From Macrosoma leucophasiata (Eukaryota > Arthropoda > Insecta > Lepidoptera > Hedylidae): DNA of 64,000 nucleotides. Shown here piece after piece: positions 12,298 through 24,405 of the stretch; positions within the stretch are counted from its first letter, which is position 1, and each line of letters opens with the position of its first letter. The notes under the pieces are model-generated. The model was not told the origin of the DNA and ran no database searches. It saw only the letters and a list, made by a program, of their open reading frames with translations. Location of the stretch: contig JAWQUS010000007.1 of assembly GCA_036365455.1 (NCBI GenBank), forward strand, positions 16,322,001 to 16,386,000, read 5' to 3'. The position numbers and the translations under genes were made by a program.

Positions 12298-12745
12298 GTT
12301 TACATTCAGATTTAACCAAGATCGTCCAAAATTATATATTTCGAATTACTAAAGCAATTCGGCGTTTAATTCGTAGGCCAGCCAAGAAAGATGGTTGGCC
12401 ACCGCTCCGTGCTTCGTTCACCCAATTTTAATTACAACGCAGGTTTATTCACTCTAATTTCAAGAATTTTGCATTCCCCGCATGAACCGCGGAAGGGTCA
12501 GAGCAAAAGAAAAGGACATTTCGTTATTCTATTACGTTAAGCAAAGAAGAAATTAGAGTAGCGCGTAATTACTTTTGGAATGGCTCACCGCGGATCGACA
12601 ATCTTGTCAACCTCGCTGTTGGTAATTTTCTGCTGATTATTTTGGTTTCTTTGTCCATTTATCTATTATAAGAATACATGGAATAAACATTTTTAGCGAT
12701 GGTGGTTATAATACTATATTAGAATTTGTATGTCCAATTGTGTAT
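12298..12745. repeat. Tandem duplication B, copy 2 (conserved core)
   Basis: Second copy, 567 bp downstream of the first measured at TTCGGCGTTT. Over roughly 120 bp from CCCAATTTTAATTACAACGC onward I count only about two differences from copy 1, whereas the outer edges differ at roughly a quarter of positions. Confidence 0.7.
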
Positions 12746-12937
12746 GAGGGTTTACAAGCGTAGGAACCCTGATAATAGATCTCTTTGTCAAAATATGTTT
12801 GAATTCGTGATTGGTAGATATTTTACATTCAGAGGTACATTTTACCGGCCTCCTTTTTGTCAATTTTTTCTAAATTCCATCGTATTTTGATTATCTTTGT
12901 TATGATATTATTTTGGGTGAAACAATATGACACTATT

Positions 12938-13075
12938 TTTTTTAATGTAAAAGAAGTGGCACCATCAATATGTTAAATTATGACTGCAGCCTATATATCC
13001 AATTGCATCTGCAATTTGACCAAGCTCAAAATGCAGATGCGTTACCACTCCTGAGGCCTAAGGTGTTACAGAAAG
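12938..13075 (-). repeat. Family A repeat, tail part
   Basis: T-run, AAGTGGCACCATCAATATG (diverged), GACTGCAGCCTATA and GCAGATGCGTTACCACTCCT. The head half is missing. Confidence 0.65.
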
Positions 13076-13109
13076 CTGATTTTTGTTACCGAATCAAAAT
13101 TGACAATCT

Positions 13110-13400
13110 GTTTACATTGTAGATAGTTAGCAAACGGTACACGAAAAGCGCACGCGATGGTTTGTAAGCAAAGGTATGATCGCGTAGGACAGGCGGTGAA
13201 GACGCGGGCGGCGTGGCTGACGTTTCGGCTGCCCTCGGCTCGCCCGTAGAGTTTACAAACGGTTGAAGTTTTCTCTTCTCGGTCGTTACGAGGCGCGAAT
13301 TGCTCGCGTTACAATTACAGCGCGGCCCGCCATATTTATGCCAGCGGTAACCAAATTGCCTGATATTATTCCATCCCATTGAGTGCGAAAAGCGCAAATT
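13110..13400. other. GC-rich unique island, function unknown
   Basis: This stretch is clearly richer in G+C and CpG than its surroundings (for example GACGCGGGCGGCGTGGCTGA). It matches no repeat elsewhere in the window. A 103-codon minus-strand frame (13086-13397) covers it, but its composition looks random. It could be a promoter, a 5' exon or a conserved noncoding element. Confidence 0.3.
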
Positions 13401-13912
13401 AAACGGATTTTATATTGGATGATTTTCCTTGAGAGCGAGGGCGAGATATGTTCGTTGTAAGATAAGAAGCCGAGAAGATTGCGTTATGAAATAAGAAAGG
13501 AATTGCACATTCTAAAGAGTTGCGTTTCCAGTTTTCCGTGTTCGGATAAATATTTTAATTTCGTTACAATTCTGATTGAGCACAATTGGCGAGGGGAGTG
13601 CAAAAATATGTATCGCGTCTCTCTTGATTAAATTCAAAATATGAAGGCTGTATTGCGTTTTATTTGTTTTGTTTATAACTGTAATTATAACGATAAATAT
13701 ACATATATTTTTTACCGACATCAAAGAAATTTTGTGCATTATCTTTTTCTGGACGGGGAAATGAAGGAAAATCCTAAAAATTTTGGAGTTTAGTTGCGTT
13801 TTAGTAATTCATTTATGTATTTATATCTGAAAAATATTATTCCACACTAATGAGCTCAATTTGGTAGCCCCATCGCCCATTATCTGTAAGGAATTGGGAG
13901 ATAATACTGCAA
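13401..13912. other. Noncoding stretch, nothing recognised
   Basis: AT-rich sequence without a recognisable gene or repeat. The minus-strand frame at 13512-13739 has no family features. Confidence 0.35.
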
Positions 13913-13925
13913 TATGTCATCAGAA

Positions 13926-14295
13926 TTGAAGCGCGCATGGCCCAGCGGCTGGTGTAGATCGTAAGCGATCTGCTCGGTTAAGCACTACGGGCGCGGTCGG
14001 GTAGTGTGATGGGTGACCGCTAGTGGCAAATTAAATGCGCGTTTCCGTGCTTCGGAGGGCACGTTAAGCCGTCGGTCCCGGTTGCTATCGATAGATAGCA
14101 GTCGTTAAACCTTGTCGGAGGCCTTATGGGCGGTTTGAAAACATCCGACAGCGGGTTGGCCACTAACCCACCCACCTCCACCAATCCGCATTGGAGCAGC
14201 GTGGTGGAGTAAGCTCCTGGCCTCCCCCCAAAAAGGGGAGAGACTCGTGCCCAGCAGTGGGACGTATAATGGGTTGCCATTATTATTATTATTAT
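13926..14295 (+). mobile_element. 5S rRNA-headed SINE, complete
   Basis: About 370 bp. The head (about 13926-14030) contains TCGGTTAAGCACTACGGGCG and GATGGGTGACCGCTAGTGG, closely resembling the 3' half (internal promoter) of 5S rRNA. The body ends in GTGCCCAGCAGTGGGACGTA and an (ATT)n tail. A 13-bp direct repeat, TATGTCATCAGAA, flanks it at 13913-13925 and 14296-14308, the target duplication expected from LINE-driven retrotransposition. Partial copies are at 3508, 48267 and 52183. It is not a 5S gene: the 5' third does not match and the sequence continues far beyond 120 nt. Confidence 0.8.
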
Positions 14296-14308
14296 TATGT
14301 CATCAGAA

Positions 14309-15459
14309 AGTTTTCAACAGTATTTGGATAACCGTGTACGTGTAAGTTACTTATCGTAATTTGCACTAGAAATAAAAATAAGAATTGTATTTTAAAATGT
14401 ACAGATTAAATTGTCATCTCATCTTCTTCAATAATAAAGTAAAACCCTGCATGGGTTTTAAAAAGGTTCAAACGAGTACGTTGATATTTCATCAGTTTTT
14501 TTTAAATAATAGAGTGAACAATAGAGCTTATTAAGTAGGTACTATAAATGATTTCATATATCTAAGAACATGTAACAATTGTAATTAACTATATCCATAT
14601 CATTGTGTGCTGGTTAGTGATCATTGATCATTAAGAAACTGAAGATCATACATATAACTAAGGTAAAATACCAACACTAACATATTTCTGGAGTGTGATC
14701 GCGGGAAATTACAAAATCTTTACAAAGTTGTAGCTCCACACCCTCCATGTAACCGACCTGCAAGAAAGTAGAAAAGTAACCCGAAGATATCGTCGAGGGG
14801 TCCAGATATTTGGGAAACTATATAGCCTAATGAAAGCGAACGAGGGCGGCCGCGCTAACAACTAATTGGCTATTCCAAAAACTCATTTGAACACAAAATG
14901 GATTCTGTATTTAAATTCCAGCATTCCGTAAAACAACGGGGAAAGTTGAATGCATAAGGCATCTCGGTTCCGATACCTTTGTTTTTATTAATTTTGTTTT
15001 TATTTAATAATTTTATATGATGAAAATTGGATATAAACAAATTTCACTTTAGTTTTTTACAACAGAAGTTACGGTTTCATACAATTTTCTTATACTGTGA
15101 TAGTTCCAAACACTATCAATTGCAACATATGGTTTGTTAGAATGTATAACCCATCATTGAGGCAAAACAACTAAGACATCATATTGAAAATTTCGGTTCT
15201 TTGAAGATATCTACAGGTTACAGTATCTGCTTACCATCCATTTTAACTGCATTCTTATTTACAAAAAAAGAGATAAAGCTTTTGCATTTACAACCTCGAG
15301 GCGAGTGCAATCCATGGTTAGGTTCGATTGCACCAAAATACCTATTAACTAAAGTTATTGTAAAACTTTACATCCTTTTCTAACTTTAACAATTTGTTAA
15401 AGCTAGAATAGAAAGTAAAATGTAACCGAATCTTATGTTTATAGTTCGAAATGAAACAT
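14309..15459. other. Noncoding stretch, no gene recognised
   Basis: Mostly AT-rich. I see a small palindrome around 14448 (AAAACCC/GGGTTTT) and no exon or named repeat. Confidence 0.35.
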
Positions 15460-15715
15460 TCGGTTCTGATTAAAACATTATAAAATTAGATTAGTAACCA
15501 ATCGAGTACTTTTCAATTTCATTATTATCCAACTGGACGGGGATTGAGGCTGCTTCGGGGAAATCCAACGTCTGACTCGGCTAATGACGACTGCGCTCTG
15601 AATACTGAACGGCTTTCCTCGCTCCTACATGGCCTATGTACCAATACACATTTACCATGTAATCTGACCGGATTCTTTATAGCCTGGGGAGGTTAGCACA
15701 TAGTTGAACTAGTGG
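15460..15715. repeat. Tandem duplication C, copy 1 (conserved core)
   Basis: Recurs 555 bp downstream. The core around GGCTGCTTCGGGGAAATCCA, GGCTAATGACGACTGCGCTC and CGGCTTTCCTCG is almost unchanged between copies while the flanks differ. No open frame is shared. A duplicated regulatory element is one reading, an uncharacterised repeat another. Confidence 0.65.
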
Positions 15716-16009
15716 CTTCAGGGCTCAGGAAATTTTAACAAAATTCGATTTTCGTAAGAAGGTAAATAACTTGTGTCTATGCCTAAGATTAACAAAATTA
15801 TTGGTGAAATTTCCTTTGCAGTAGATATATTTTATACTCGAGATCCGATAATGACATTACGTTATTTGAACATCACTGGGAGTGAAATTAGTAAAGTATT
15901 TACGACTAGTAGTACGACTGATGTTGCGCATTATAAGTTTACGTATTAGGTATATACTTTTTTATTGATTCGGTTATCACTAACACTTAAATTGCCGGTG
16001 CGAAATAAA

Positions 16010-16264
16010 CTATTCCTTTCGGATTAAAACATGACAAAAATAGATTTGTAACCAATTCCGTACTTTTCAATTTTATCACTTATCCAGCTGGACGAGGATC
16101 GAGGCTGCTTCGGGGAAATCCAACGTCTGGCTCGGCTAATGACGACTGCGCTCTGAATACTGAACGGCTTTCCTCGTTCCTACATGGCCTATGTACAAAT
16201 ACATATTTACCATGTACTCTGAACGGATTCTCTATAGCCTGGGAGGATACACAGTAACTAGTGG
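16010..16264. repeat. Tandem duplication C, copy 2 (conserved core)
   Basis: Second copy; marker GGCTGCTTCGGGG at 16103 versus 15548. Changes within the core are a few single substitutions such as CTGA/CTGG and CGCTCC/CGTTCC. It is followed immediately by a perfect hairpin. Confidence 0.65.
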
Positions 16265-16308
16265 TTAAAATTGGGGCTCATCAGATTTCCCATGAGCCCC
16301 AATTTTAA
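16265..16308. repeat. Perfect hairpin, 17-bp arms, 10-nt loop
   Basis: TTAAAATTGGGGCTCAT (16265-16281) is the exact reverse complement of 16292-16308. I know of no repeat family with this structure. It may be a snap-back duplication. Confidence 0.85.
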
Positions 16309-17387
16309 ACTTGGGCTTGGGCTTTCACCTGCATTGAAGATACATACACACATTTTGCAATTTAATTAATTGAAAATATTTTTTTTGTGTCATACTTAAG
16401 GTTGCCAATAACCGGTAAAATATTCAATAATAGGTCAAAATATTTATACATCCATAGTTTTATTGAACTTAAAAACAAAGATGGCTTAACTAACTCATAA
16501 AGGCACTTGCTTGAGAATCTAGCATAAACCTCTAATTAAAAAAAACTAGCATAAATATATGTATATTAAAGAAATCAGCACCACATTACCGTGAATCGTA
16601 AATCGTTTGATAGTGGTGATAAATTAATGAAAGTTAATTCAAATTAAATTATCATAAACGTAAAATTAAGTATACATTTTAATATAAAAAGTATGACCAA
16701 CCCAACCAAAAGTTCATTTAATTTTCGTCAAAGATAAAAACATGCATTTCAAGTACAAGTTAAGTGTAATAAATAACACGGTTCACTTTCTCCGTCAGGG
16801 TAAATTGTGTTTTGTTTAAGTCGTCGGTACTCTGTGCGTTCCGACGCGCGACATATTGTCTGAGAACTCCGCCGACGCTTCTCCAATAAATAAACAGGTC
16901 ACATATTGAAGGGGCGGAGGGGGAACACAATTGTAACTTTCGTGCACCCGGCTTACGTGAAGGCAAAAGTTTAAAAAATACAAGTTTCCTCGCCCCCGGC
17001 TCGCGGACACGCATCGGCGACGTTCACACGTACAAAATAGGACCCCGCGGGATCATTCACAAGTGTGTACTGCTTTTTGTAAGTTTTAAATTGATTGTTA
17101 TGTTGAATAAGTTTTAATTAGGTGCCATTTAAAACAAAAAAATACTCCCAAAACAAATGAAGTAAGAAACTTAGCACACAAGGTGATCAATTCAACGCTG
17201 ACCAGTGAGGCTGGAGTGACAACACTCCAGTCAAAAGACGTCCACAGCTGGGCAAAGACTTCGCCAAAGATGTTAACAACAGTGTTGAATCGACTTGCGT
17301 CATAAGGGGAGAATATGCCATAATCGCTTAACGTATATGTTTTGTGAGTGGTTTTGGTTTGTATTTATTTTACTTTTTTATGTTAGT
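16309..17387. other. Noncoding stretch with GC-richer patch
   Basis: AT-rich to about 16775, then a CpG-rich patch to 17045 (for example CGCCCCCGGCTCGCGGACAC). Two minus-strand frames cover the patch in different registers, which argues against coding. CAGCTGGGCAAAGACTTC near 17247 resembles a widespread Lepidopteran repeat motif. Confidence 0.35.
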
Positions 17388-17487
17388 TACTACAGGGCCG
17401 AACATTATCATCTAACCGGAACATGACAGTACTGAAATAATTTTAGTGTAGTTATTACTACATTTGAGCTCTTCCACCCGTAACAAA
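17388..17487 (-). repeat. Family A repeat, head-side fragment
   Basis: Diverged block with TACAGGGCCGAACATTATCA, AACCGGAACATGACAGTACTG and GAGCTCTTCCACCCGTAA. Tail part absent. Confidence 0.5.
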
Positions 17488-17635
17488 ATTTAATGCAAAA
17501 TTGTAAACCTAATGTATCATAATAAGTCTATTGATTTAAAAAATCGTTTCAATGTATACGCGACATAAATTCGCTAAAAACAATACGTACCTATGTACCT
17601 ACTTGTCAAGCCTGACCTACCTTGACTGAAGAGAA

Positions 17636-17727
17636 TGTTGAATGTAGAAGAAGTTCGGAAAGTGTGTTAGGACTGGGATATCTGGCGCTCCATATCTTCT
17701 GCCTCTCCCGTAAGGGACTTGGCGTGA
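17636..17727 (+). pseudogene. Decayed LINE 3' coding end
   Basis: Short segment ending GGGACTTGGCGTGA that aligns to the fragments at 44868-44980 and 55828-55934. In the best copy this encodes the last residues of a non-LTR retrotransposon ORF2 ending ...YPVRDLA-stop. This copy has lost the frame upstream. Confidence 0.5.
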
Positions 17728-20700
17728 AGATACATACATAACATATAGGAGGATCTTATGTATATAGATATATACATAAAATCCCCGGACTATCTATGAA
17801 CTCGCTTTTGAAATACTATTTATTTCAATCCATAGTTTAACACTGATTTCAGGCTTGATGTTTTATTGAGAATTCGTTTTAGAATAATACTTGGAACTTA
17901 GTCCAAATTCAAAGTTAAGGACAGTTTAAAATCACTAATATAAGAATTAATTTAAAATCCCATAGTAAATATGAAATTTACCAATAGGTACGCGAAATCA
18001 GAGTGTATTGATACTCTGATGTTACAAAAATATGATTTTAGGTATAGGATTATGTTTCAAAAATAAGTGTAACGTATAAAATACGTATATTTTTTAAGTT
18101 CAGCATAAGCGCAATTATTTAGCTAAAATATCAAATTTGTGTTGGAATGAATTAAAAGAATGGACCCTTCCAATAAAGCTTCTTGAAATACCAAATTTGT
18201 TACGATATACAAAAAATATATATGGATCGTTCTACAGTAACTTGTTTTGTAAGGGGTATATTATTATAAGGTACTAATAACTAGGTGCAGCTAGTTATTG
18301 GTACTAGTTCGCATATTTTGATTTATTTCTCATACAATCGTGGCCTGGATGGACGCATCCACATTCAACTGTTCGCAAGGCTCTGTTCTTAGCTTCTTCA
18401 GTAACTAACCTCAAAAACATTTTTATGTTGCCAAGGTGAGATCAAATATATAGTCACTATTAAAAAGTTATCGTAAGCTCATTATGCCCACATTTTAAAT
18501 AAAAAAATGTTTTTGGGCACGATTTTATTTCCTTCTGTAAGTTACTTAAAATAAATCAATGCCTGAACTGACACACATTTTTTTATTTGTAATATTTATT
18601 AATTTTAATTTGAAATGTTTATTACAATTAAGAAATGTGTTCTGAAATTTATAGAGTATAGTCTCTATGAATTTCAGATCTGTAGCATGAAATTAAGTTC
18701 GTATGGGAAACGCCTAGGAACAACAATGTATTCTAGATGAATAGAAATGTCACTCTCATACAATCATCGGATCGTTTATGGTACCATTTATGCAAACAAA
18801 CTAACTGCAATAATAACAAACACCCATACTTTCAACATAGACAATGCTGGCATTTGATTGGTCGAGACAAGGTCATTTCGCCGAGCGGCAAGGAAACGTC
18901 CTATCGCCTTTCGCACCGCTGTGGATCATATTCAAGCCTCGTTCACGGTCCACCACACTACGCGGAGAATATTTTTTATAACTTAGTTACACTTCTTCAC
19001 ATTGTTATTGACGTTTTTAATATTTATAATAAGGAGTATTATATCATTTTTAGGACTTCTGGCTTGAAAACTTGCGGCAGTCTCATAGTAACTTCCATCC
19101 CTCGGCTTAAGGAGTTGAGAAGTAAACTTTTTAGGTATTTTTGTTTGTCTACTAATACCATAGAATGGATAATAATATTACATTCTAATACTAACTTATG
19201 TACCTACTTACAAAATTTCGGCTTTCAAGGAGTTCGCGGAAAACCTTAAGAATTTTGATTATCTTAATTTAAATCCAAGTTATGTGAGTTAATAAAAACG
19301 ACATTGCGAGAAAAGATAAGTAGTGCTTTAGCGCTTCACTTGGCTCGGCTTGGCGGGACCACTACCGTGCCTCCAAGTCCAATGCAAATCTTGTAAGTTG
19401 CAGTTGTAAAAATTAAACAAAAGATGAAAATTTCAGCTTCTAAATAATAGATATACAAATTATACAATCTACATTACTTACATATTATATTTATTTAAAA
19501 GGGCAAATGGTTGTTAAGATGAATTTACGATGCATACACGTGAAAAGTATCTTCGGTGCTAATTGTATCTGAAGAGAAAAAAAAAGAATCTAATACAGAA
19601 CATAACATAATAGAGAATCACAATTATATAGATATTGGCGAAAAAATATTTGAAAATAACTGCGAACATTATTACAATTCGTATTCCCGTACCATTCTCA
19701 GAGTCCATCTACAGTAACCTTAGTCGGAATAAGAATGAGACTCCATTAAGTTTCCAAAGATTTAGTGCATAACAAGCAGCTACTCTTTTAAAAGTAGGTA
19801 TTTTATTCAGAGTTGAATTCCGTCTATTTTAACGTTGCCTTTGATAATTTTCAAAGTAACGCTTCTTGATCTGGAGATATTGGAGTGGGATTGAAAATTA
19901 AGCGCAAAAACCGATAGCTGTGAAGTGATCGATGAGGAATAAAACTTGGTAATCTTGTCTAGAGCAGAAAAGTCGACGGTGAGTTTACTTGTACTTAAGA
20001 AGCGAAAGCACAACAAGCAATTAGTATGCAGGGTGGTCGGCCAACATTTTTTTACATTATGTAAAGTCCCAAAGAAAAAACTAGAAAGTATACCGACTGG
20101 AAGGGAGACTCCCGATTCCAGATAATTCATTAGAGCCCCGTCACGGGGTGCGAATTAAAATTAATGATTCGCGAGGACAGCACCGCTTTCGGAGGATCAC
20201 ATTGGGTTATCCAGTCACTTTTTATCCTTTGCGATAATGGTAACATACCCCACAGGTGTTTCAGTCCGCTGTCACTACACCGATTTCATTTGGGTCTTAT
20301 TTGTACAAAGCGATATTGTTAATCTTAATTGAGGTCGTGCTGTTGTGAAGATATTGTAATTTACGATGGGTATCCGTATCTGGCTTCAATTTTAGCTTTA
20401 ATGCTGTTGATCCCGTGTTGAGATTTGCAACGACATTGTCGCGGGATGATTTGATGAGAATTCGGGGGACGCGACGCGATATAATATACAAGTTGTGTTT
20501 CCAGTTTCTCGTCACGCGCGCACGGCTCAAATAAGGCTTACTTACCCCGCTGGCGTCTCGCCTCCTAACGCCCTCATGTCTAAAGTAAACTACGGAATAC
20601 CTAATGCATCTAAATATCGTTAATATACGACATCATGTTTAAAAAATATTTGACTTTTTTATGCAGTAGAGCGTGTAATTTGGAGATATGCGATTGGATA

Positions 20701-20810
20701 TTGCGATAGTTGCAGTTTATATGTTCAGTTCGATTGTTGTAAAAAATAAATCTGGTAACAACGCGGTTAATAGGTACAGAGAAGACATTTTGAACAACAG
20801 CTGGTTATGT
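17728..20810. other. Long noncoding stretch, no gene supported
   Basis: Mostly AT-rich. The 170-codon plus frame at 18737-19249 spans a less AT-rich patch (18850-18970) but has no domain, and its amino-acid composition follows the base composition. The region 20140-20530 is of average GC and matches no repeat; it may hold conserved noncoding DNA. Confidence 0.4.
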
Positions 20811-20812
20811 TT

Positions 20813-21036
20813 TCACGACCCGCCCCGGCTTCGCTTCGCGGTTGCAATGTTATCTACCCTGTCCCATTCATCTTAGCGTGTCATCATTTTATATAGCCTA
20901 AAGCCTTTCTCGATAAATGGGCTATCTAAGACTGAAATATTTTTTCAAATCGGACCAGTAGTTCCTGAGATTAGCGCGTTCAAGCAAACAAACAAACAAT
21001 CAAACAAACTCTTCAGCTTTATAATATTAGTATAGA
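20813..21036 (-). mobile_element. Helitron-like element (TCTATACTAATATTATAAAG type)
   Basis: The minus strand starts TCTATACTAATATTATAAAG, followed by a GTTTGTTTG tract and GAACTACTGGTCCGATTTG, typical of the commonest Lepidopteran non-autonomous Helitrons. The CTAG end is not clean, so the 3' boundary is approximate. Confidence 0.65.
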
Positions 21037-22424
21037 TCAGTATAGATTATGGCAGTAAAACGCCTAAATTAAATTACGTAAATTTATTCGTTTAAATCTT
21101 GCTTACCATTGAAATGTAATTTTCTAGCATTAGCACTTTACATCAGAGTGTATTCATGCATTTTTTTAAGAATTTTTGGAGTCGTTTCTATATCAACTGA
21201 GAACAACACAATCAGTATGTGATTATGTGAAAGAGTGGTAAATTGACCACTGCGGCCTGGGATCGTGGAGCCAATAGAAGTGTCTTGTGTATTACTTAAG
21301 TAACCGTAGTTTCATAATAAGCAATTATTTGAGGCTGTGCGCTAACTCTTTTAATTTAGACTATTATCCTATTTTTCGTGTAATTACGAGACAATAGTCT
21401 TTTATCTTAATATAACTTAGCAGTGTTGAGTATCACCCAACGTTAACTATTGATCCGTGTTTACAACATCATATCCCTCCAGCTTAAGTCTTGGTCTTTA
21501 CAAGTGAAAATCCCTTCGATGCTTAGGAGAATCATATTGTAATATAATATGTACTTTATGATTTTATAAGATTTCACCAAAGTTGGCACGGATACACAAA
21601 TAAAAATATTTTTATACCATTATACATAAATGTATGTTATTTTAAATGTGCCTGGAGAAGAGAACAGGCTCGCCACTTGTTACATGGGCCAAAACGTTAC
21701 CGGCGAATCGTGGATGTTTACATGCATGCATTTACCTTTGCCTACCCCTTCAGGGATTACACACGCTAAGGTATCTTTAACTAACTATGAGATTAATTAA
21801 AACCAATAAAGTTTAAATAAGGGGAATGAACCTTAGATTTTATGGAAGCGCTTGATACAGCACACATTGATAACGACAAAATATATACGTACAAGCAAAA
21901 CTCGTACAGCTTGGCGAAATAAAAGGTTCAGAACAACCTTTACAATTGGTCACGTATAACAAAACATGCGAGTTTTTGCGACCTTCAACGGCAGGGCCAC
22001 ACTTTGCACTTGTATATTAGTAAAGGCCTGCGCAGACGAGGGACACTTTTCTATATTTTTATTCGTCAAAATAAATTGTGCAGGTGTAAAAATGCGTCGA
22101 ATTTCGACAAATAGTATCTTTGTAATAGTATCATAGAGGGGCAAACGAGCATTTATACAGTATACAGTGCTCATCAAGAAATATTTCACATCGAGCCTAT
22201 GAAAGTGACAATTGGCTAGTTTCGACTTCGTAGAGCGTTATCTCTGCTGCGAACTGTCTACTTAAGCATTGGTAGACCGGTATGGGTCAAAATTTGATCA
22301 AAATGGTGGACAAACGTCATATTGGTAAGGTGCGAAAAAGATAACGCTCTACAGACCCGAAATAAGCCGAAGTCTCCTTCCGGAGGTCGATGCGCATTAT
22401 TTCTTGTTGGATTCTGTAGTTCAC
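21037..22424. other. Noncoding stretch with SINE tail fragment
   Basis: No gene. About 21650-21780 matches the 3' body of the family D SINE (CAGGCTCGCCACTTGTTACA and GCATGCATTTACCTTTGCC), seen complete at 60404-60719. Confidence 0.45.
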
Positions 22425-22669
22425 ATTGATGTCAATTGAATATTGTAGATAGGTTATAAACATCTACTTATAAACCAGAGATTTCAATGTAGATGCGTTG
22501 CCACTCCTTAGGTCTAAGTTGTTATACTTCTGTGCCGGAAATTACAGGGCTATACATTGGCACCTGACCAAAATACGAGTACTATAGTGCTTAATACTAC
22601 CATTTAGCGAAAAATGGATTAGGTAATGTGTGGTACCTACGTCACTAGCGCTGTACCACTAGTAAAATA
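22425..22669 (-). repeat. Family A repeat, diverged
   Basis: GTAGTTCACATTGATGTC, GATGCGTTGCCACTCCTTAG, GGAAATTACAGGGCTATACA and CTGTACCACTAGTAAAA. Several internal substitutions. Confidence 0.65.
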
Positions 22670-23272
22670 CATTTTATTACAACTCAACGTTACATTAGCT
22701 TACATATTCACTTTCATAGCCATAGCTTTACGAACTATTGATGGCGCATAGTGTTCATTTAATCTTTGCAAAGTTCTCGATGATTTCTTTTGTTTTGGAG
22801 ATACCGGTTTTTCACAGACCAAAGGCTATCGTCTGCGCTGTCCCTAAAAGAATGTGTTTACTGAAAAAAATGATAACGTGACGTCGTCTAATCGGCTGAC
22901 ATCTCAACTTTGTTGTTCTTATTGGTGGTTCATAAGCCAAGGCGGGAGCGAGCGCGCGTCCAAAGAATCCTAAACAGCAGTAACTCGGTACCGACCAAAC
23001 AAATTGACAACAATATCTGTTGGAAGTTCCCTGTCGCCCTACTGAGGGGTTATTAGTGCTGGCCGCTAGTTGAAATGCCCCCTAGTTTTTGTTTCTAAGT
23101 AATAAATAAGTTAATAGTTATAGTGCCTAATGAAACTTGTGTGATAGTTTCCATACATCGCTACAGCAGGTATTATACCTTCATGTATGGAAGGCAGGAT
23201 GTACAGGAGGGGACGAATGCTTTTCGTAATTAGGATATCACAGCACATTATTTTAGTTTATACTAGCTGTTG
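22670..23272. other. Noncoding stretch, nothing recognised
   Basis: Mixed composition. GCGGGAGCGAGCGCGCGTCC near 22940 is a small GC-rich island without recognisable content. Confidence 0.3.
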
Positions 23273-23526
23273 CCCGCGGCTCCACCCGCATTAGGTCGCT
23301 TTTGGCTTAACCTGTGAAAACTCGTCAAATCATCCCATGGCATCCCACAGGAACTTTTCACCGAGATAAAAGTATCCTATAATCTAAGTCAACTAATACC
23401 CTATCTGTATGTCAAATTTCATCAAAATCCATTGTGTAGTTTCGGTATCATAAGCTCATTGAGTTTCGGCGTGATTGACGGACAAACACCCAAACAAGGA
23501 AACGTTCACATTTATTATAAGTGTGA
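23273..23526 (-). mobile_element. Helitron-like element (TCACACTTATAAT type)
   Basis: Reading the minus strand: TCACACTTATAATAAATGTG at the start, GGATTTTGATGAAATTTGAC inside, GCGGGCAACAGCTAG at the end, with A before and T after. Noncoding, 254 bp. Confidence 0.7.
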
Positions 23527-23566
23527 TTATAGTGGGTAAACTTAAAACAGTGTACAATATTAGTTT

Positions 23567-23715
23567 GTTTTTTACGGTGACAAACAAGGATGCAGTTTAT
23601 ATGGATGTTAAGTGATGACTACAGTCTACAGACATCTACATAAAAACAGAATTCAAATGCATAAAGATACATTGCCACCCCTGAGACCTAAGTTCTTATG
23701 TCTTTGTGAGAGTTA
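23567..23715 (-). repeat. Family A repeat, tail part
   Basis: GTGACAAACAAGGATGCAG, GTTAAGTGATGACTACAGTC and TTGCCACCCCTGAGACCTAA. Truncated before the head. Confidence 0.65.
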
Positions 23716-24215
23716 TATATATTTTTGGTTATTTTTTTTATATTTTGTTTTTAGTTGTATTTTTAGGGGCCAAAAACAATACATAGTAGGTATGAAGATG
23801 ATATGAAGAAAATTATAGTGGTTAAAAATATTTTCTCTCACTAATTATTGGAATTATCGTCGCTATCTTTCGCAGGTAGACTGATTTTGTCATTTAAAAT
23901 CAGATCTCTCTTTTTATCTGTTAGACTAAGTCGGATGATAAGAAAGTTAATGATCTGGTTTTTATTAATACTTGCTGTAAGTAGATATCACGAAGTAACA
24001 GTTGATTAATACTGTGGCTTCAATTGTAATGTCTACAAACATAGCATGTCTATTCTGTTTTAAGTACCTCGTTAGCTTGTTAATTGTAGAACAAAGACGA
24101 CCTACTTAGTTAACGATTCATTGCCCAAAACACCATTTTAATTATCGAGTTACAAGTTTTTATTTTTGAAGTTACTTTAGTTGGTATCGGACTTACAGAA
24201 GCTGATTAGATTTGA

Positions 24216-24254
24216 GAGTGCCACTTAGTGAGTAATAGTCACTAAGTGGCACTC
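24216..24254. repeat. Perfect hairpin, 16-bp arms, 7-nt loop
   Basis: GAGTGCCACTTAGTGA at 24216-24231 is exactly complementary to 24239-24254. Confidence 0.85.
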
Positions 24255-24405
24255 AAAATACGTGGCGCAAAATATAGACAAACTAATTCGTAAGTACCTA
24301 CATAAATACAATGTTGATTAGCAAACTATGACGTCTATAAATATCAAAATAACAACCAGGGATCGGAGTATAGACGGGTTGCGAATCATCTCGATTTCGA
24401 ATTCT

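Noticed and set aside
13926..14050. Possible 5S rRNA gene
   Set aside because: Only the internal promoter half resembles 5S; the element continues about 370 bp and has target duplications, so it is a SINE.
18737..19249. 170-codon plus-strand open frame
   Set aside because: No domain, signal or repeat structure, and the composition follows the AT-rich DNA. I found no supporting gene structure around it.
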